Below are positions 8,420 to 18,060 of a stretch of DNA of 64,000 nt, piece by piece. The notes beneath the pieces were generated by a model. It saw nothing but the letters and a program-made list of their open reading frames with translations, ran no database searches and was not told the DNA's origin. Source of the stretch: DASRHT01 sp035293765 (lineage in GTDB: Bacteria > Chloroflexota > Ktedonobacteria > Ktedonobacterales > Ktedonobacteraceae); assembly GCA_035293765.1 (NCBI GenBank), contig DATGMF010000013.1, positions 23,047-87,046 on the forward strand, in the 5' to 3' direction. Position 1 is the first letter of the stretch. Every line of letters starts with the position of its first letter. The position numbers and the translations under genes were made by a program.

Positions 8420-9322
8420 CTACTTGCTGCGTCGAATTTCTTCGTGCAGTTGCTCCGTTGCTGCACGGGCAGCTTGCGCGAAATCGGCGCCTCGCGAGGC
8501 GAAGATGACGCTGCGCGAGGCGCCGATAATCATGCCCTGACCTCGACTGTTTTTGCCGGCGTTGACCGTGGCGGCAACTTCGCCTCCCTGTGTACCGATA
8601 CCGGGGATGAGAATAGGCATATCGCCCACGATGGCACGCACGCGGGCCAATTCCGCAGGATACGTTGCGCCAACAACGATGGCACAGTTGCCATGAGTGT
8701 TCCAGCTCTGCGCCACATGACGCGCCACAATCTGGTACAATGGCCCCTGTTCACCGCCTACAGGTAGATCCTGCAACTCGCCTGAGCCAGGATTGGACGT
8801 TTTTACCAGCACAAGGATGCCCTTCTCTTTGCGTGCCAGAAAAGGCGCCAGAGCTTCTTTTCCCAGGTATGGATGGACAGTCACCGCATCAGCGCCGATG
8901 ACATCGAAGACTGCCGTCACATAGCCAGCGTTAGTGCTACCGATGTCGGCGCGCTTGGCATCAAGGATCACGGGGAGATGGGGATAAGCTTTTTTGATAT
9001 AGTGAACTGTTCGTATGAGCGCGCGATATCCTGCATCCCCCTGCGCCTCATAAAAGGCAATATTGGGCTTATACGCGCAAACCAGGTCGTGAGTGGCGTC
9101 GATGATCTCGCGATTGAAGGTAAAAATGGCCTCTTCAATACTGCTGGTTTTTTTTACTGCAACAGGCAACTGCTCATAATCTGAATCTAACCCGACGCAG
9201 ACGGCATATCCTTCCTGCCATCGCTGTTTCAACAATGAGATGAAGGTCGTCTTTATCATATCCTGTCCCCGCCCAGCCTGCTCTTCTGCTTGATTGTGCT
9301 GTTTCATCATCTTTTCCCCCAT
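8420..9322 (-). CDS. pyrF: Orotidine-5'-phosphate decarboxylase
   Basis: Last step of UMP synthesis: OMP to UMP plus CO2. The 300-residue protein is of the longer (type 2) PyrF family: CVGLDSDYEQLP near the N-terminus, the catalytic Lys/Asp network in LDAKRADIGSTN, and phosphate-binding IPGIGTQGG and GASRSVIFA near the C-terminus. Two more in-frame starts exist: ATG 9310 right after a GGGGGA site, and ATG 9259, close to the conserved core. It follows pyrE by 22 nt and is the last gene of the minus-strand pyrimidine operon. Confidence 0.93.
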   Translation of the reverse strand: MGEKMMKQHNQAEEQAGRGQDMIKTTFISLLKQRWQEGYAVCVGLDSDYEQLPVAVKKTSSIEEAIFTFNREIIDATHDLVCAYKPNIAFYEAQGDAGYRALIRTVHYIKKAYPHLPVILDAKRADIGSTNAGYVTAVFDVIGADAVTVHPYLGKEALAPFLARKEKGILVLVKTSNPGSGELQDLPVGGEQGPLYQIVARHVAQSWNTHGNCAIVVGATYPAELARVRAIVGDMPILIPGIGTQGGEVAATVNAGKNSRGQGMIIGASRSVIFASRGADFAQAARAATEQLHEEIRRSK

Positions 9323-9344
9323 CGTAGTCGCTTACTTGTTACCA

Positions 9345-9989
9345 TCAGCCATTGATCTTTTCTGCCAGAAACGCTCGCCCCTTGCCCAGTTCGGTATTGA
9401 TGGGCACTTGCTGGCGGCAAAATGGACATTCAGCTTCGGTGAAGGTCTCCAGCGTTATCGCAATCACCGATTGAAGCGGCACATTTCCAACGTCGGCAGG
9501 CTGCACATTGCCACGATTGCAAAGCGCACTCAGGCCGACGACATTACCACCATGCTGACGTATAAGCTCGACCACCTGGCGCACGGAGCCGCCCGTTGTG
9601 AGCACATCTTCAACGACGAGGATGTTCTTGCCAGCGATATGCCTGCCATAACCACGGCTGAAGAAAAACCTTTTATCCACCCCATCCCCCTCTTTGCCTG
9701 CGTAGGTCGCCAACGTCTCTCCTGTCGAACGACGCTGGTTGAGATAGTACGTCGCCCACTGGGAGAGGACGATCCCACCCAGGGCCGGGCCAACCACGAC
9801 GTCAATCTGATCTGCATCATAGGAACGCACCATCAATTCACAGAGCTTTGATATCGTATTGGTATGCAAGTAGAGCGCGTCCTTATTGACATAGACTGAA
9901 CTATGCCGACCTGAGCTATAGACGAAATGACTGTCGGTGATAATGGCTTCGGCATCGGTGAATAGCTGCATAATTGCTGGATCGTTCAT
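9345..9989 (-). CDS. pyrE: Orotate phosphoribosyltransferase
   Basis: Makes OMP from orotate and PRPP. The 214-residue protein has the PRPP-binding motif NILVVEDVLTTGGS (residues ~121-134) and the N-terminal HFVYSSGRHSSVYVNKD segment typical of PyrE. A C-terminal tail with CPFCRQQVP (a CxxC pair) exceeds the core enzyme and could bind metal or be structural. It lies between the hairpin-repeat array that ends pyrC and the pyrF gene, on the same strand. Confidence 0.93.
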   Translation of the reverse strand: MNDPAIMQLFTDAEAIITDSHFVYSSGRHSSVYVNKDALYLHTNTISKLCELMVRSYDADQIDVVVGPALGGIVLSQWATYYLNQRRSTGETLATYAGKEGDGVDKRFFFSRGYGRHIAGKNILVVEDVLTTGGSVRQVVELIRQHGGNVVGLSALCNRGNVQPADVGNVPLQSVIAITLETFTEAECPFCRQQVPINTELGKGRAFLAEKING

Positions 9990-10004
9990 GATTGTAGCCT
10001 TTCA

Positions 10005-10202
10005 ATGCAGCCGATCAACGCTGTTCTCACAGCTAGCTTCGCTCAGATCGGCTGGAAGGAAGTCCTTTCAATGCAGCCGATCAACGCTGTTCTCACAGCT
10101 AGCTTCGCTCAGATCGGCTGGAAGGAAGTCCTTTCAACGCAGCCGATCAACGCTGTTCTCACAGCTAGCTTCGCTCAGATCGGCTGGAAGGAAGTCCTTT
10201 CA
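10005..10202 (-). repeat. Three tandem 66-bp hairpin repeats between pyrC and pyrE
   Basis: Units at 10005-10070, 10071-10136 and 10137-10202 are nearly identical. Read on the minus (transcribed) strand, each folds as CAGCCGATC, a 29-nt loop beginning TGAGCGAAGCTAGC and ending CAGCGTT, then GATCGGCTG. The same loop with different but self-complementary stems occurs at 53444-53489 and 56156-56201. The third unit supplies the last codons and the stop codon of pyrC. An in-frame reading of the array on the plus strand is an artefact of the 66-bp (multiple of three) period. Confidence 0.9.
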
Positions 10203-11599
10203 ATGCGTTGCCCACGCGGTTCGCCCACTATCTTGCCATCTTGATAGACCAGTTCCCCGCGCAAAAATGTCATCACGGGCCTGCCGATCAGCTCCATTCC
10301 CTCATAGGCGGACCAGCGATTTTTGGTGAAAAGATCGTCTTTTTGCACCTTCCAGGGACGTTTTGCATCAACTACCGTGATATCAGCGTCCTTGCCAACA
10401 ACCAGGCCGCCCTTCTGAGTAAAGCCGAAAATGTCGGCGATGTTTCGAGAGGTGACCTGGGCAATGCGCACCAGTCCTTCCTCCAGGCTGGCGGGACCAA
10501 AATGTTTGACCCAGTTGCTTAGCATGACAGGGAGCGTTTCCTGAATTCCAGGCATGCCCGACGCCACCTCCCAGACGCTCTGCTTCTGCTTCTCCGCCAA
10601 TGTATGCGGCGTATGCTCGGAAATCACGGCGTCGATTTTGCCCGCGCGCAGCAGTTGCCAGAGCAGCCTCTGCTCGTCGGGCGTGCGTAACGCGGGCGCG
10701 ACATTGATCATATTGCCATGAGTCGCGTAATCGTCGCTATTAAACGCTAACTGATAGGCGGCGATTTCTCCATAGACATCCACTCCGATGCTGCGCCCAA
10801 ACTCGACGGCGGCGAACTCTTCCCCGGTTGAGAGGTGCAGCAAATAGAGCTTGACGCCAAACTGCTTCGCCAGCGCGATCATCTCCAGCGCGGAGGTCAG
10901 CACGACGGACAGGTTGCGCGCCTCTCCCCATACCTGCGGATCACTCCTGCCCAACTGATCGCGGTACTTATGGGTAAAATAATCGACCAGCTCCTGATTT
11001 TCGGCATGGAGCAGCGCCATGATCCCGCGCTCGCCCAGAATCTCGAAAATGCGGGCAATATCACCAAGATGAGGGATGGTGGTGGGTGTCGTGGCATGAC
11101 CGGCGGTAAAGATTTTGACGCCTGTAATCAGCCTTTTGTCGATCTTTGCCAGTTCGTCGATATCTTCAACGGCGGTTCCCATATTGATGGCAAAATCGGT
11201 ATACGATCTGCCGTTATAGCGCGCGATCTGCTCTTTCACCCGCGCGACGGTTGTTGTCGGTGGCCTGACATTGGGCATGTCAAAGACGGTAGTATAGCCG
11301 CCAGCCAGAGCCGCCCGCGTGCCGTGGGGAATATCCTCCTTATGCTCAAGCCCCGGTTCGCGAAAATGCCCATGTACTTCAATCAGACCAGGTAGAATAT
11401 AATCATCACGGCAATCAATCACGGCTGCTGTAGGGGCAATCCCTTGCGGTTGCCCTGCGTCGGACGGTTGCCCCGTGGACAGGGCGGGGGCAAGCCCCGC
11501 CCCTACATCTATCGCCACGATTTTGCCGTCAGCGATATGTAATGTGCCTTTGATAATGCGATCCGGCAGCACAATGGAGCCAATGAGCGTTGTAGACAT
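10175..11599 (-). CDS. pyrC: Dihydroorotase
   Basis: Closes carbamoyl-aspartate to dihydroorotate. The 474-residue amidohydrolase has the metal motif PGLIEVHGHFREPG, the TTVFDMPNVRPPTT strand, a conserved ISEHTPH and a C-terminal GKDADITVVD segment of type I dihydroorotases. Two repeat invasions are visible. Residues ~31-61 (GAGLAPALSTGQPSDAGQPQGIAP) are encoded by an inverted-repeat element at 11428-11508, kept in frame, and the last residues (RTSFQPI) come from the hairpin array. The normal catalytic core is intact. AGGAACG precedes the ATG. Its neighbour upstream is the FrdA-like flavoprotein, 21 nt away. Confidence 0.92.
   Translation of the reverse strand: MSTTLIGSIVLPDRIIKGTLHIADGKIVAIDVGAGLAPALSTGQPSDAGQPQGIAPTAAVIDCRDDYILPGLIEVHGHFREPGLEHKEDIPHGTRAALAGGYTTVFDMPNVRPPTTTVARVKEQIARYNGRSYTDFAINMGTAVEDIDELAKIDKRLITGVKIFTAGHATTPTTIPHLGDIARIFEILGERGIMALLHAENQELVDYFTHKYRDQLGRSDPQVWGEARNLSVVLTSALEMIALAKQFGVKLYLLHLSTGEEFAAVEFGRSIGVDVYGEIAAYQLAFNSDDYATHGNMINVAPALRTPDEQRLLWQLLRAGKIDAVISEHTPHTLAEKQKQSVWEVASGMPGIQETLPVMLSNWVKHFGPASLEEGLVRIAQVTSRNIADIFGFTQKGGLVVGKDADITVVDAKRPWKVQKDDLFTKNRWSAYEGMELIGRPVMTFLRGELVYQDGKIVGEPRGQRIERTSFQPI
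11428..11508. repeat. Inverted-repeat element inside pyrC
   Basis: GTAGGGGC at one end and GCCCCTAC at the other enclose a GC-rich stretch. Similar ends occur at 60572-60642 and fragments at 41168-41200 and 59027-59110. It contributes about 27 in-frame codons to pyrC near the N-terminus, outside the catalytic motifs. Confidence 0.75.
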
Positions 11600-11620
11600 G
11601 TTAAACGTTCCTACCTTAGC

Positions 11621-13282
11621 CTAATCTTTGACAGGATCGGTTACCCTGACAACAAGGTTTCCATGCTTATCTTTGCGGATGCGAATATTCTTTACCCACG
11701 CCTGGTCCATTTGCGGATAATCGGCCCGGTAATGCGCACCGCGGCTCTCTTTGCGCTCCTGGGCTGCGAGGATGATTACCTCTGCCGTTTTAAGCATATC
11801 CTGTACTTCCAGGCATGCCTGGACCTGTTGCTCGTCGGCAGCCACAAGATTTTGCGCCTCAACCTGTAGCTGTTTAATCTCTCGCAGCGCATTTTCCAGG
11901 TGCGCGGCATCTCTGATAATGCCAACGTCGTTCCACATCACGGCCTTGATGCGTCCTAGTATGTCAGCCGGAGATGGCCCGCTCTGGCGCTGACGCAATG
12001 CTGCAATGTGCTGTACCTCGGCATCGATAATCTGCGGATCGATCTGCACCGGCGGGTTTTGTTTCACATACTCGGCTGAACGAATGCCAGCGCGGCGCCC
12101 GAATACCTGGCCCTCTGCTAGCGAATTTCCGCCGAGACGATTAGCTCCGTGAACGCTGGTTGTGACCTCGCCAACGGCGAAGAGTCCCTTTACTCCTGTC
12201 TCGCCCCACTCGTTGATCGCATAACCGCCCATCATATGATGCATGGAGGGCGTGATCTCCATCATCTGCTTGCGGATGTCTATCCCCACCTCCATATGGG
12301 CCGCGAACACGTCGGGAACCAGCTTTTCGGCCTTGCCCTCTTCCCAGTGCGTCGTGTCCAGGTAGACCGCGCCATGCTCCGTTCCCCGCCCCTCAGCAAT
12401 TTCCTGGTAAATTGCTCGCGTCACCTCATCGCGCCCGGCCAGTTCAAGACGCTGGGGCTGGTAACGCTGCATAAAACGCTCTCCATTTTTATTTTTGAGG
12501 ATGCCACCATTACCTCTGACCTTCTCGGTTACCAGGGTGCCGCGCTTCTCGGGTGGATACGCCATGCCTGTGGGATGAAATTGCACCATCTCCATATCGA
12601 CCAGTTCAGCCCCTACATCAAGCGCCCAGGCATAGCCCTCACCTGTATTGCTCGGCGCATTGGTATTGATCTTGTACATATTGCCGCCGCCGCCCGTTGC
12701 CACAATCGTCGCCTTTGCCTGCACGACCTTGTAAGCTCCCATTCGATTGTCGATCAGGAAAGCTCCGACTACCCTGTCTCCCTGCTTGAGCAGGCACGCG
12801 ACATAATGGTATTCCAGGAAGGGAATGTGCAGCCGCTCAACTTCGGCCAGCAGCCCCTGCATCATCTCGCGCCCGGTATAGTCGCCAGCACACAAGTTCA
12901 GCGGCGCGGATTGCTTGCCGCCTGCCCAGACAAAATAAGAGCCATCGGGCAGGCGATCAAACTTCACGCCGTAGTTCTCCAGATCATGGATGCGATCCGG
13001 CATCTCTTCGGCAAAGATCCTGGCAAGTTTATAATTATTGATATACCAGCCGCCATTAACGGTATCCTCAAAATGCATCTGTGGCGTTGCCGGTTCCTTC
13101 ATCGCCACATTGAGACCTCCCATCGCCCAGCCAGTATGAGCGTCCTTCAAAAACTCCTTCGCCACCACTAAAACCTTTGCCCCTCGCTCTGTCGCCTCAA
13201 TCGCCGCCCTCAATCCCGAGCCGCCCGAACCAATAATTAAGATATCCGTTTCTATCGTCTCAACATTTGCACGCGTTGTCAT
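11621..13282 (-). CDS. FrdA/SdhA-like FAD flavoprotein in the pyrimidine operon
   Basis: A 553-residue member of the succinate dehydrogenase/fumarate reductase/L-aspartate oxidase flavoprotein family. Visible motifs: FAD Rossmann ILIIGSGGSGLRAAIEA; AHTGWAMGGLN with the His that carries covalent FAD in Sdh/Frd; QFHPTG; the catalytic Arg in GRDEVTRAI; and MHHMMGG. There is no iron-sulfur or membrane partner beside it, so it probably acts as a soluble oxidoreductase. It lies between carB and pyrC with short gaps and an AAAGGAG site. The operon lacks pyrD, so oxidation of dihydroorotate to orotate is a plausible job; this is inference. Alternatives are L-aspartate oxidase or fumarate reductase activity. 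Confidence 0.85.
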   Translation of the reverse strand: MTTRANVETIETDILIIGSGGSGLRAAIEATERGAKVLVVAKEFLKDAHTGWAMGGLNVAMKEPATPQMHFEDTVNGGWYINNYKLARIFAEEMPDRIHDLENYGVKFDRLPDGSYFVWAGGKQSAPLNLCAGDYTGREMMQGLLAEVERLHIPFLEYHYVACLLKQGDRVVGAFLIDNRMGAYKVVQAKATIVATGGGGNMYKINTNAPSNTGEGYAWALDVGAELVDMEMVQFHPTGMAYPPEKRGTLVTEKVRGNGGILKNKNGERFMQRYQPQRLELAGRDEVTRAIYQEIAEGRGTEHGAVYLDTTHWEEGKAEKLVPDVFAAHMEVGIDIRKQMMEITPSMHHMMGGYAINEWGETGVKGLFAVGEVTTSVHGANRLGGNSLAEGQVFGRRAGIRSAEYVKQNPPVQIDPQIIDAEVQHIAALRQRQSGPSPADILGRIKAVMWNDVGIIRDAAHLENALREIKQLQVEAQNLVAADEQQVQACLEVQDMLKTAEVIILAAQERKESRGAHYRADYPQMDQAWVKNIRIRKDKHGNLVVRVTDPVKD

Positions 13283-13306
13283 ATAAGGCTCCTTTCTCGC
13301 ATTTCG

Positions 13307-13439
13307 TATCGATCAGGGCAAGCGCAAGGCCCCCACTTCCTCCCAACCCTTCCCCTTGCCCCTACGATCTCGCTTCTTGTATCGACCAGGGCAAGCGCAA
13401 CGCCCCCTCATCCTCCCACACCCTTCCCCTTCCCCCTAA
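13307..13439. repeat. Tandem direct repeat, 73-bp period
   Basis: Two related ~60-bp blocks start with TATCGA(T/C)CAGGGCAAGCGCAA at 13307 and 13380 and continue with pyrimidine-rich, C-tract sequence. They fill most of the gap between the flavoprotein and carB. On the transcribed strand they are purine-rich. No function is evident. Confidence 0.7.
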
Positions 13440-13467
13440 CGTTCACCGTTGCTGTTAGATATTATCC

Positions 13468-16400
13468 CTACGAATATTCATTCCATGCTTTAATGGGCAG
13501 CGTGGCAAGGTTTTTCTCGGCAATGGCCTTGATAAACAGGCGGGCCTGCTTGATTTTGGTGAAGAGAGGCACATTATGATCTACCGCGTAACGGCGCATA
13601 GCGTAATCATCATCAACCTCTTTTTTAATAAACTGGTCTACAATATTGATCGCCAGATCAATTTTGTTGTCGCGGAAGTAGGTCAGGACATTGGGCGTGC
13701 GCTGCTCGTGTATTTTGTAGAGCATCGTTGCTTCAATGCCATGAGAGTGCAAGAACGCACATGTTTTAGCTGTGGCATATAATGGAATATGCAGCTTGCT
13801 GAGCAGCCTGGCGCTCTCCAGGAACTTCTCCTTCTTCTCCTGCCCACCCAGGCTGATAAAAACGCCTTTTTGCGGGATACGCCCTCCCGTCGCAAGAATG
13901 GCTTTCAAATAGGCTTCTTCCACATCATCGCCAAAACAGGCCACCTCGCCCGTTGACGCCATCTCGACCCGCAGCACAGGATCAGCTCCGGTGAGACGCG
14001 AGAACGAAAATTGCGGCGCTTTTACCGCTGTAAACGCCAGCTCTGGCATCTGCACCGGTTGGACATTCGGGGTCTGCTTGATCGCATCCGCAAAAAGCGC
14101 ATCCACAAAGAGTTCCATGAAGTTGATGCCGGTCACTTTCGAGATGAAGGGGAAGGTACGCGAGGCCCGCAAATTGACCTCGATGACATAGACCTGGTTA
14201 TCCTTCGCCAGAAACTGCATGTTGAACGGACCCGTAATGTTGAGCGCCCCGGCAATGGCATGTCCAACTTCCTCTATTCTGCCTTTTGTCTCAACATTGA
14301 GCGTCTGCGGCGGCAGGACTATCGTGGCATCGCCGGAATGCACGCCTGCATTCTCGATGTGTTCTGAGATGACGAAGGCTTTGATCTCGCCATGTTGCGC
14401 CACGGCATCCAGCTCGACCTCCTTGACCTTCTCAAGAAACTTCGTCACCGTCACGGGATGCTCCGGCGAAACTGCCGCCGCCTCCCTGGTGTATTGCTCC
14501 AACTCCTCCTGCGTATTGCAGATATTCATGGCGCTCCCCGAGAGTACATAGGAAGGTCTGACCAGCACGGGATAGCCCACGCGCTCAGCAAACTGGATCG
14601 CTTCGGCAATATTGACAAACTTATCCCATGCCGGCTGACGAATATCCAGCGTGTCCAGCAATTTAGAAAACTTACTGCGGTCCTCCGCCCGGTCAATGTC
14701 GGTGGCATCCGTCCCCAGGATGCGCATGCCATAATTTTGCAAAGCTTTGGCTCGATTGTTTGGCGTTTGCCCTCCTACTGAGACGATCACGCCATAAGGC
14801 AGCTCAAATTCACAGATGTCGGCGATACGCTCGAATGTCAGTTCTTCAAAGTAAAGGCGATCAGAGGTGTCATAATCGGTAGATACTGTCTCAGGGTTGC
14901 AATTTATGACAATAGAGCGTTTATGATATTTTTTGAGCGCATCCACGGTGCTCACACAGGTCCAGTCAAATTCGACCGATGAGCCAATACGGTAAGGGCC
15001 AGATCCCAGAATCACCACGCCATCATCTCGCAGAGGCTCTATATCATGGTGCTGCGCGTTATAGGTCATATACAGATAGTTGGTTTCAGATGGAAACTCG
15101 GCTGCCAGCGTGTCAATCTGAAAAATCCAGGGCGTTATCCCTAGCTTCTTACGTAGCGATCTGATAGCCAGTCCCGTTTGGCCTGTTAACTCGCCGATAC
15201 GCTTGTCGGATATCCCCCTTTGCTTCAAAGCGAGTAGATTGGCTGCCGAGAGATCCTGACTCCTCTTCAACTCCGCCTCAATGTCCACGATATGCTTGAT
15301 GCGCTGCAAAAACCAGGGGTCGATGCCGGTAATAGCGGCTATCTCTGCTACTGTAATACCGTGACGCATCGCCAGGGGTAGCGCAAACATGCGTTTAGGC
15401 GTGGGGGTATAGAGATATCTATCAATGCTCTCCGTAGGGACCCGATTGACCATGTCCGTTTCCAAGCCGTTCGCAAAGACTTTCTCTGAAGTGGCCCCTT
15501 CAAAATCCAGGTCCAGCATGCGGATTGCCTTCTGATAGGCTTCCTCAAAGGTGCGACCGATGCCCATCACCTCGCCGACCGATTTCATGCCGGTGCCAAT
15601 CGTCTCATCCACTCCTTTGAACTTCTCAAGGTCCCAGCGCGGAATCTTCACCACCACATAATCGAGGCTGGGCTCGAAGCAGGCCCGCGTCACGCCTGTG
15701 ACTCTGTTTGTGAGTTCCGTCAGCCCATAGCCCAGCGCCAGTTTGGCCGCAACATACGCCAGTGGATAGCCCGTCGCTTTACTGGCAAGGGCGGAGCTAC
15801 GCGAGAGGCGCGCATTAACTTCTATCACATAATACGCGGAAGTTCTGGGGTTAAGGGCAAACTGCACATTGCACTCCCCCACAATGCCCAGACTTCTGAC
15901 GATGGTGATAGCGGCGGTGCGCAGCATATGATATTCGTGGTTGGTCAGCGTCTGGCTGGGAGCAATCACAATCGATTCGCCAGTGTGAATGCCCAGCGGG
16001 TCCATATTCTCCATGTTACAGACGGTAATACAGTTATCATAGCCATCGCGAACGACCTCGTACTCGACCTCTTTGAAGTGGTGGAGATACTGCTCAACCA
16101 ACACCTGCGGGGCGAACGCGAGCGCGCCGTTAACGATAGCTTCCAGTTCCTGCACGTTCTGGGCAATGCCCGATCCCTGTCCCCCCAGCGCAAAACCGGC
16201 GCGCACCATCACCGGAAAGCCCAGTTCCTCCCCTATGCGCATGGCCTCTGCCAGCGTTTCCGCGCTCCTGCTCTGAGGCGTTGGGATGTCAATGCCATGT
16301 AAATGCTGCGCAAACTCCTGCCGATCTTCGGTGAGAATAATGGCGGAAATGGGCGTACCCAAAATCTGCACCCCGTACCTCTCCAGCACGCCCGTACGGT

Positions 16401-16725
16401 ACAGCTCAATGCCACAGTTGAGCGCCGTCTGACCGCCGAAGGAAAGCAGGATGCCATCGGGCCGCTCTTTAGCGATGATCTTCTCTACAAAAAAAGCCGT
16501 CACAGGCAAAAAGTAGACCTGGTCTGCCAGCAGCTTGGAGGTTTGAATGGTAGCAATATTGGGATTGACCAGGACGGTCGAGACGCCCTCCTCGCGCAAC
16601 GCCTTGAGAGCCTGCGAGCCGGAATAGTCGAACTCGCCCGATTGCCCTATCTTCAACGCCCCTGCCCCCAATACTAACACTTTCTCAATGTGGGCAGCGG
16701 CAAACCTTGCATGTACCTGCTCCAT
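13468..16725 (-). CDS. carB: Carbamoyl-phosphate synthase large subunit
   Basis: Full-length 1085-residue CarB with two homologous ATP-grasp halves. The N-half begins KVLVLGAGALKIGQSGEFDYSGSQ and has SFGGQTALNCG; the C-half begins VVILGSGPYRIGSSVEFDW and has VSVGGQTPNN. An allosteric MGS-like domain at the C-terminus carries GIEATMLYKIHE. It makes carbamoyl phosphate from bicarbonate, ATP and ammonia channelled from CarA. It starts one base after the carA stop codon, so translational coupling is expected. Confidence 0.97.
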   Translation of the reverse strand: MEQVHARFAAAHIEKVLVLGAGALKIGQSGEFDYSGSQALKALREEGVSTVLVNPNIATIQTSKLLADQVYFLPVTAFFVEKIIAKERPDGILLSFGGQTALNCGIELYRTGVLERYGVQILGTPISAIILTEDRQEFAQHLHGIDIPTPQSRSAETLAEAMRIGEELGFPVMVRAGFALGGQGSGIAQNVQELEAIVNGALAFAPQVLVEQYLHHFKEVEYEVVRDGYDNCITVCNMENMDPLGIHTGESIVIAPSQTLTNHEYHMLRTAAITIVRSLGIVGECNVQFALNPRTSAYYVIEVNARLSRSSALASKATGYPLAYVAAKLALGYGLTELTNRVTGVTRACFEPSLDYVVVKIPRWDLEKFKGVDETIGTGMKSVGEVMGIGRTFEEAYQKAIRMLDLDFEGATSEKVFANGLETDMVNRVPTESIDRYLYTPTPKRMFALPLAMRHGITVAEIAAITGIDPWFLQRIKHIVDIEAELKRSQDLSAANLLALKQRGISDKRIGELTGQTGLAIRSLRKKLGITPWIFQIDTLAAEFPSETNYLYMTYNAQHHDIEPLRDDGVVILGSGPYRIGSSVEFDWTCVSTVDALKKYHKRSIVINCNPETVSTDYDTSDRLYFEELTFERIADICEFELPYGVIVSVGGQTPNNRAKALQNYGMRILGTDATDIDRAEDRSKFSKLLDTLDIRQPAWDKFVNIAEAIQFAERVGYPVLVRPSYVLSGSAMNICNTQEELEQYTREAAAVSPEHPVTVTKFLEKVKEVELDAVAQHGEIKAFVISEHIENAGVHSGDATIVLPPQTLNVETKGRIEEVGHAIAGALNITGPFNMQFLAKDNQVYVIEVNLRASRTFPFISKVTGINFMELFVDALFADAIKQTPNVQPVQMPELAFTAVKAPQFSFSRLTGADPVLRVEMASTGEVACFGDDVEEAYLKAILATGGRIPQKGVFISLGGQEKKEKFLESARLLSKLHIPLYATAKTCAFLHSHGIEATMLYKIHEQRTPNVLTYFRDNKIDLAINIVDQFIKKEVDDDYAMRRYAVDHNVPLFTKIKQARLFIKAIAEKNLATLPIKAWNEYS

Positions 16726-16726
16726 G

Positions 16727-18055
16727 TTACTGTCTTACCTCACTGTGGGGGCGGACGCGATCAATCTGGTCCCTACCGGTTGCCCCGCCGACGCGATCAA
16801 TCTGGTCTCCGGTTGCCCTGCCCCCGAGGCATGCATTCAGGAAGTGGTCGAACAGCCACTCGGTATCCATTGGACCAGGGGTGGCCTCGGGATGGAATTG
16901 TACGGAGAAGAAAGGCTTGCTGCTATGACGCATCCCTTCATTACTGCCATCATTGGCATTCACAAACCAGGGTTCAAAATCGGGAGGCAGCTTCTCAACT
17001 GCGAAACCGTGATTCTGGGTGGTGATAAAGCAGCGTTTGGTTCCCTGCAACAGGCCTTCCTTGCTGCCCGCCGTAGCTCCCCGATTCATCGTGGGAGCGT
17101 TGGCGGGCGGCATTAAAAGGCAGGGCTGATTCTGGCTTCTATGCCCAAACTTGAGCTTATAGGTGTCCCCGCCAGCCGCCAGGGCCAGCAACTGGTGCCC
17201 CAGGCAGATCCCCATCGTCGGAATATTGCGCGCTAAAGCGGTTCTAATTGTCTCGATGGTCTGCTGCACCATCTTAGGGTTGCCCGGTCCATTGGAGATC
17301 AGAACGCCGTCAAAGGCAAAGTTATTTTCCGGTGCAAAAAGATCCCAATCCCAGGGAACCGTCACCACACACACATTTCTTGCAATCAGGCAATGCTCAA
17401 TATTGCGTTTGGCCCCGCAATCTATGAGGGCAATCGTCAGATCCCCTTCTCCCCTCTTTGTTACCTGCCGCGTTGAGACTTTTGCGACCAGATTATCGTT
17501 GTCGGGATTGTAGAAAGGAATATCGCTATCAAAGATTATTTTGCCCAGCATCGTGCCATGCTTACGAATATGCTGCGTTAAAAAGCGTGTATCTTTAACT
17601 TCTAGAGCCGGAATCTTTTGCAGCGTGAGCCACGTATCCAGCTTCATCGTGCTTTGCGCATGCGAAGGGGTATCAATATAGTCAGAGACAATCAGCCCGG
17701 CAACCTGGATTTTATTGCTCTCCCATAACGATGGCTCCGGCACGCCATAGTTGCCGATAATAGGATAGGTCATCGTCAGGATCTGGCCCGCAAAAGATGC
17801 ATCGGTCAGAGCCTCTGGATAGCCAACCATACCGGTACTAAAGACGACTTCGCCCGAGACTGCTTCCTCATAGCCAAAGGAAGTGCCTGCAAATGCCGTT
17901 CCATCTTCCAGTACCAGTGTGGCCTTTCGCGACGTCTCCTTTAGCAGCAGGTCGCCACCATCAGCATATGCCTCAGCCGGTAAGCTATGCCGTACGGCAT
18001 GGTTTTCAAGGCGTTTTTCAACAAGAATGTTATTATCAATGGCAACGTTTTTCAT
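16727..18055 (-). CDS. carA: Carbamoyl-phosphate synthase small subunit
   Basis: Glutamine amidotransferase subunit, 442 residues, somewhat long for the family. Conserved parts: N-terminal LVLEDGTAFAGTSFGYEEAVSGEVVFSTGMVGYPE, class I amidotransferase nucleophile in GICLGHQLLALAAGG, and the His/Glu pair in QFHPEATPGP. Extra residues before the GFAVE segment (around MPPANAPTMNRGATAGSKEG) and the C-terminal tail (reading DQIDRV twice) are not typical. The tail is encoded by two copies of the short repeat containing GACGCGATCAATC (16753-16776, 16790-16810). The ATG follows AAAGGA. Confidence 0.94.
   Translation of the reverse strand: MKNVAIDNNILVEKRLENHAVRHSLPAEAYADGGDLLLKETSRKATLVLEDGTAFAGTSFGYEEAVSGEVVFSTGMVGYPEALTDASFAGQILTMTYPIIGNYGVPEPSLWESNKIQVAGLIVSDYIDTPSHAQSTMKLDTWLTLQKIPALEVKDTRFLTQHIRKHGTMLGKIIFDSDIPFYNPDNDNLVAKVSTRQVTKRGEGDLTIALIDCGAKRNIEHCLIARNVCVVTVPWDWDLFAPENNFAFDGVLISNGPGNPKMVQQTIETIRTALARNIPTMGICLGHQLLALAAGGDTYKLKFGHRSQNQPCLLMPPANAPTMNRGATAGSKEGLLQGTKRCFITTQNHGFAVEKLPPDFEPWFVNANDGSNEGMRHSSKPFFSVQFHPEATPGPMDTEWLFDHFLNACLGGRATGDQIDRVGGATGRDQIDRVRPHSEVRQ
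16753..16810. repeat. Two copies of a short dispersed repeat in the carA 3' end
   Basis: GACGCGATCAATCTGGT occurs at about 16755 and 16790. The same core, GACGCGATCAATC, recurs within the PHP gene (3692-3714) and, inverted, in the ribX leader (41195-41219). In carA it extends the C-terminus in frame. Confidence 0.75.
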
Positions 18056-18060
18056 GGACG

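Noticed and set aside
9937..10329. Plus-strand frames with a repeated 22-residue unit
   Set aside because: The periodicity comes from the 66-bp hairpin repeats; the frames run antisense to pyrE and pyrC.
13267..13458. Plus-strand Pro/Ser-rich frame over the 73-bp repeat
   Set aside because: Generated by C-rich tandem repeats in the gap between two minus-strand genes.
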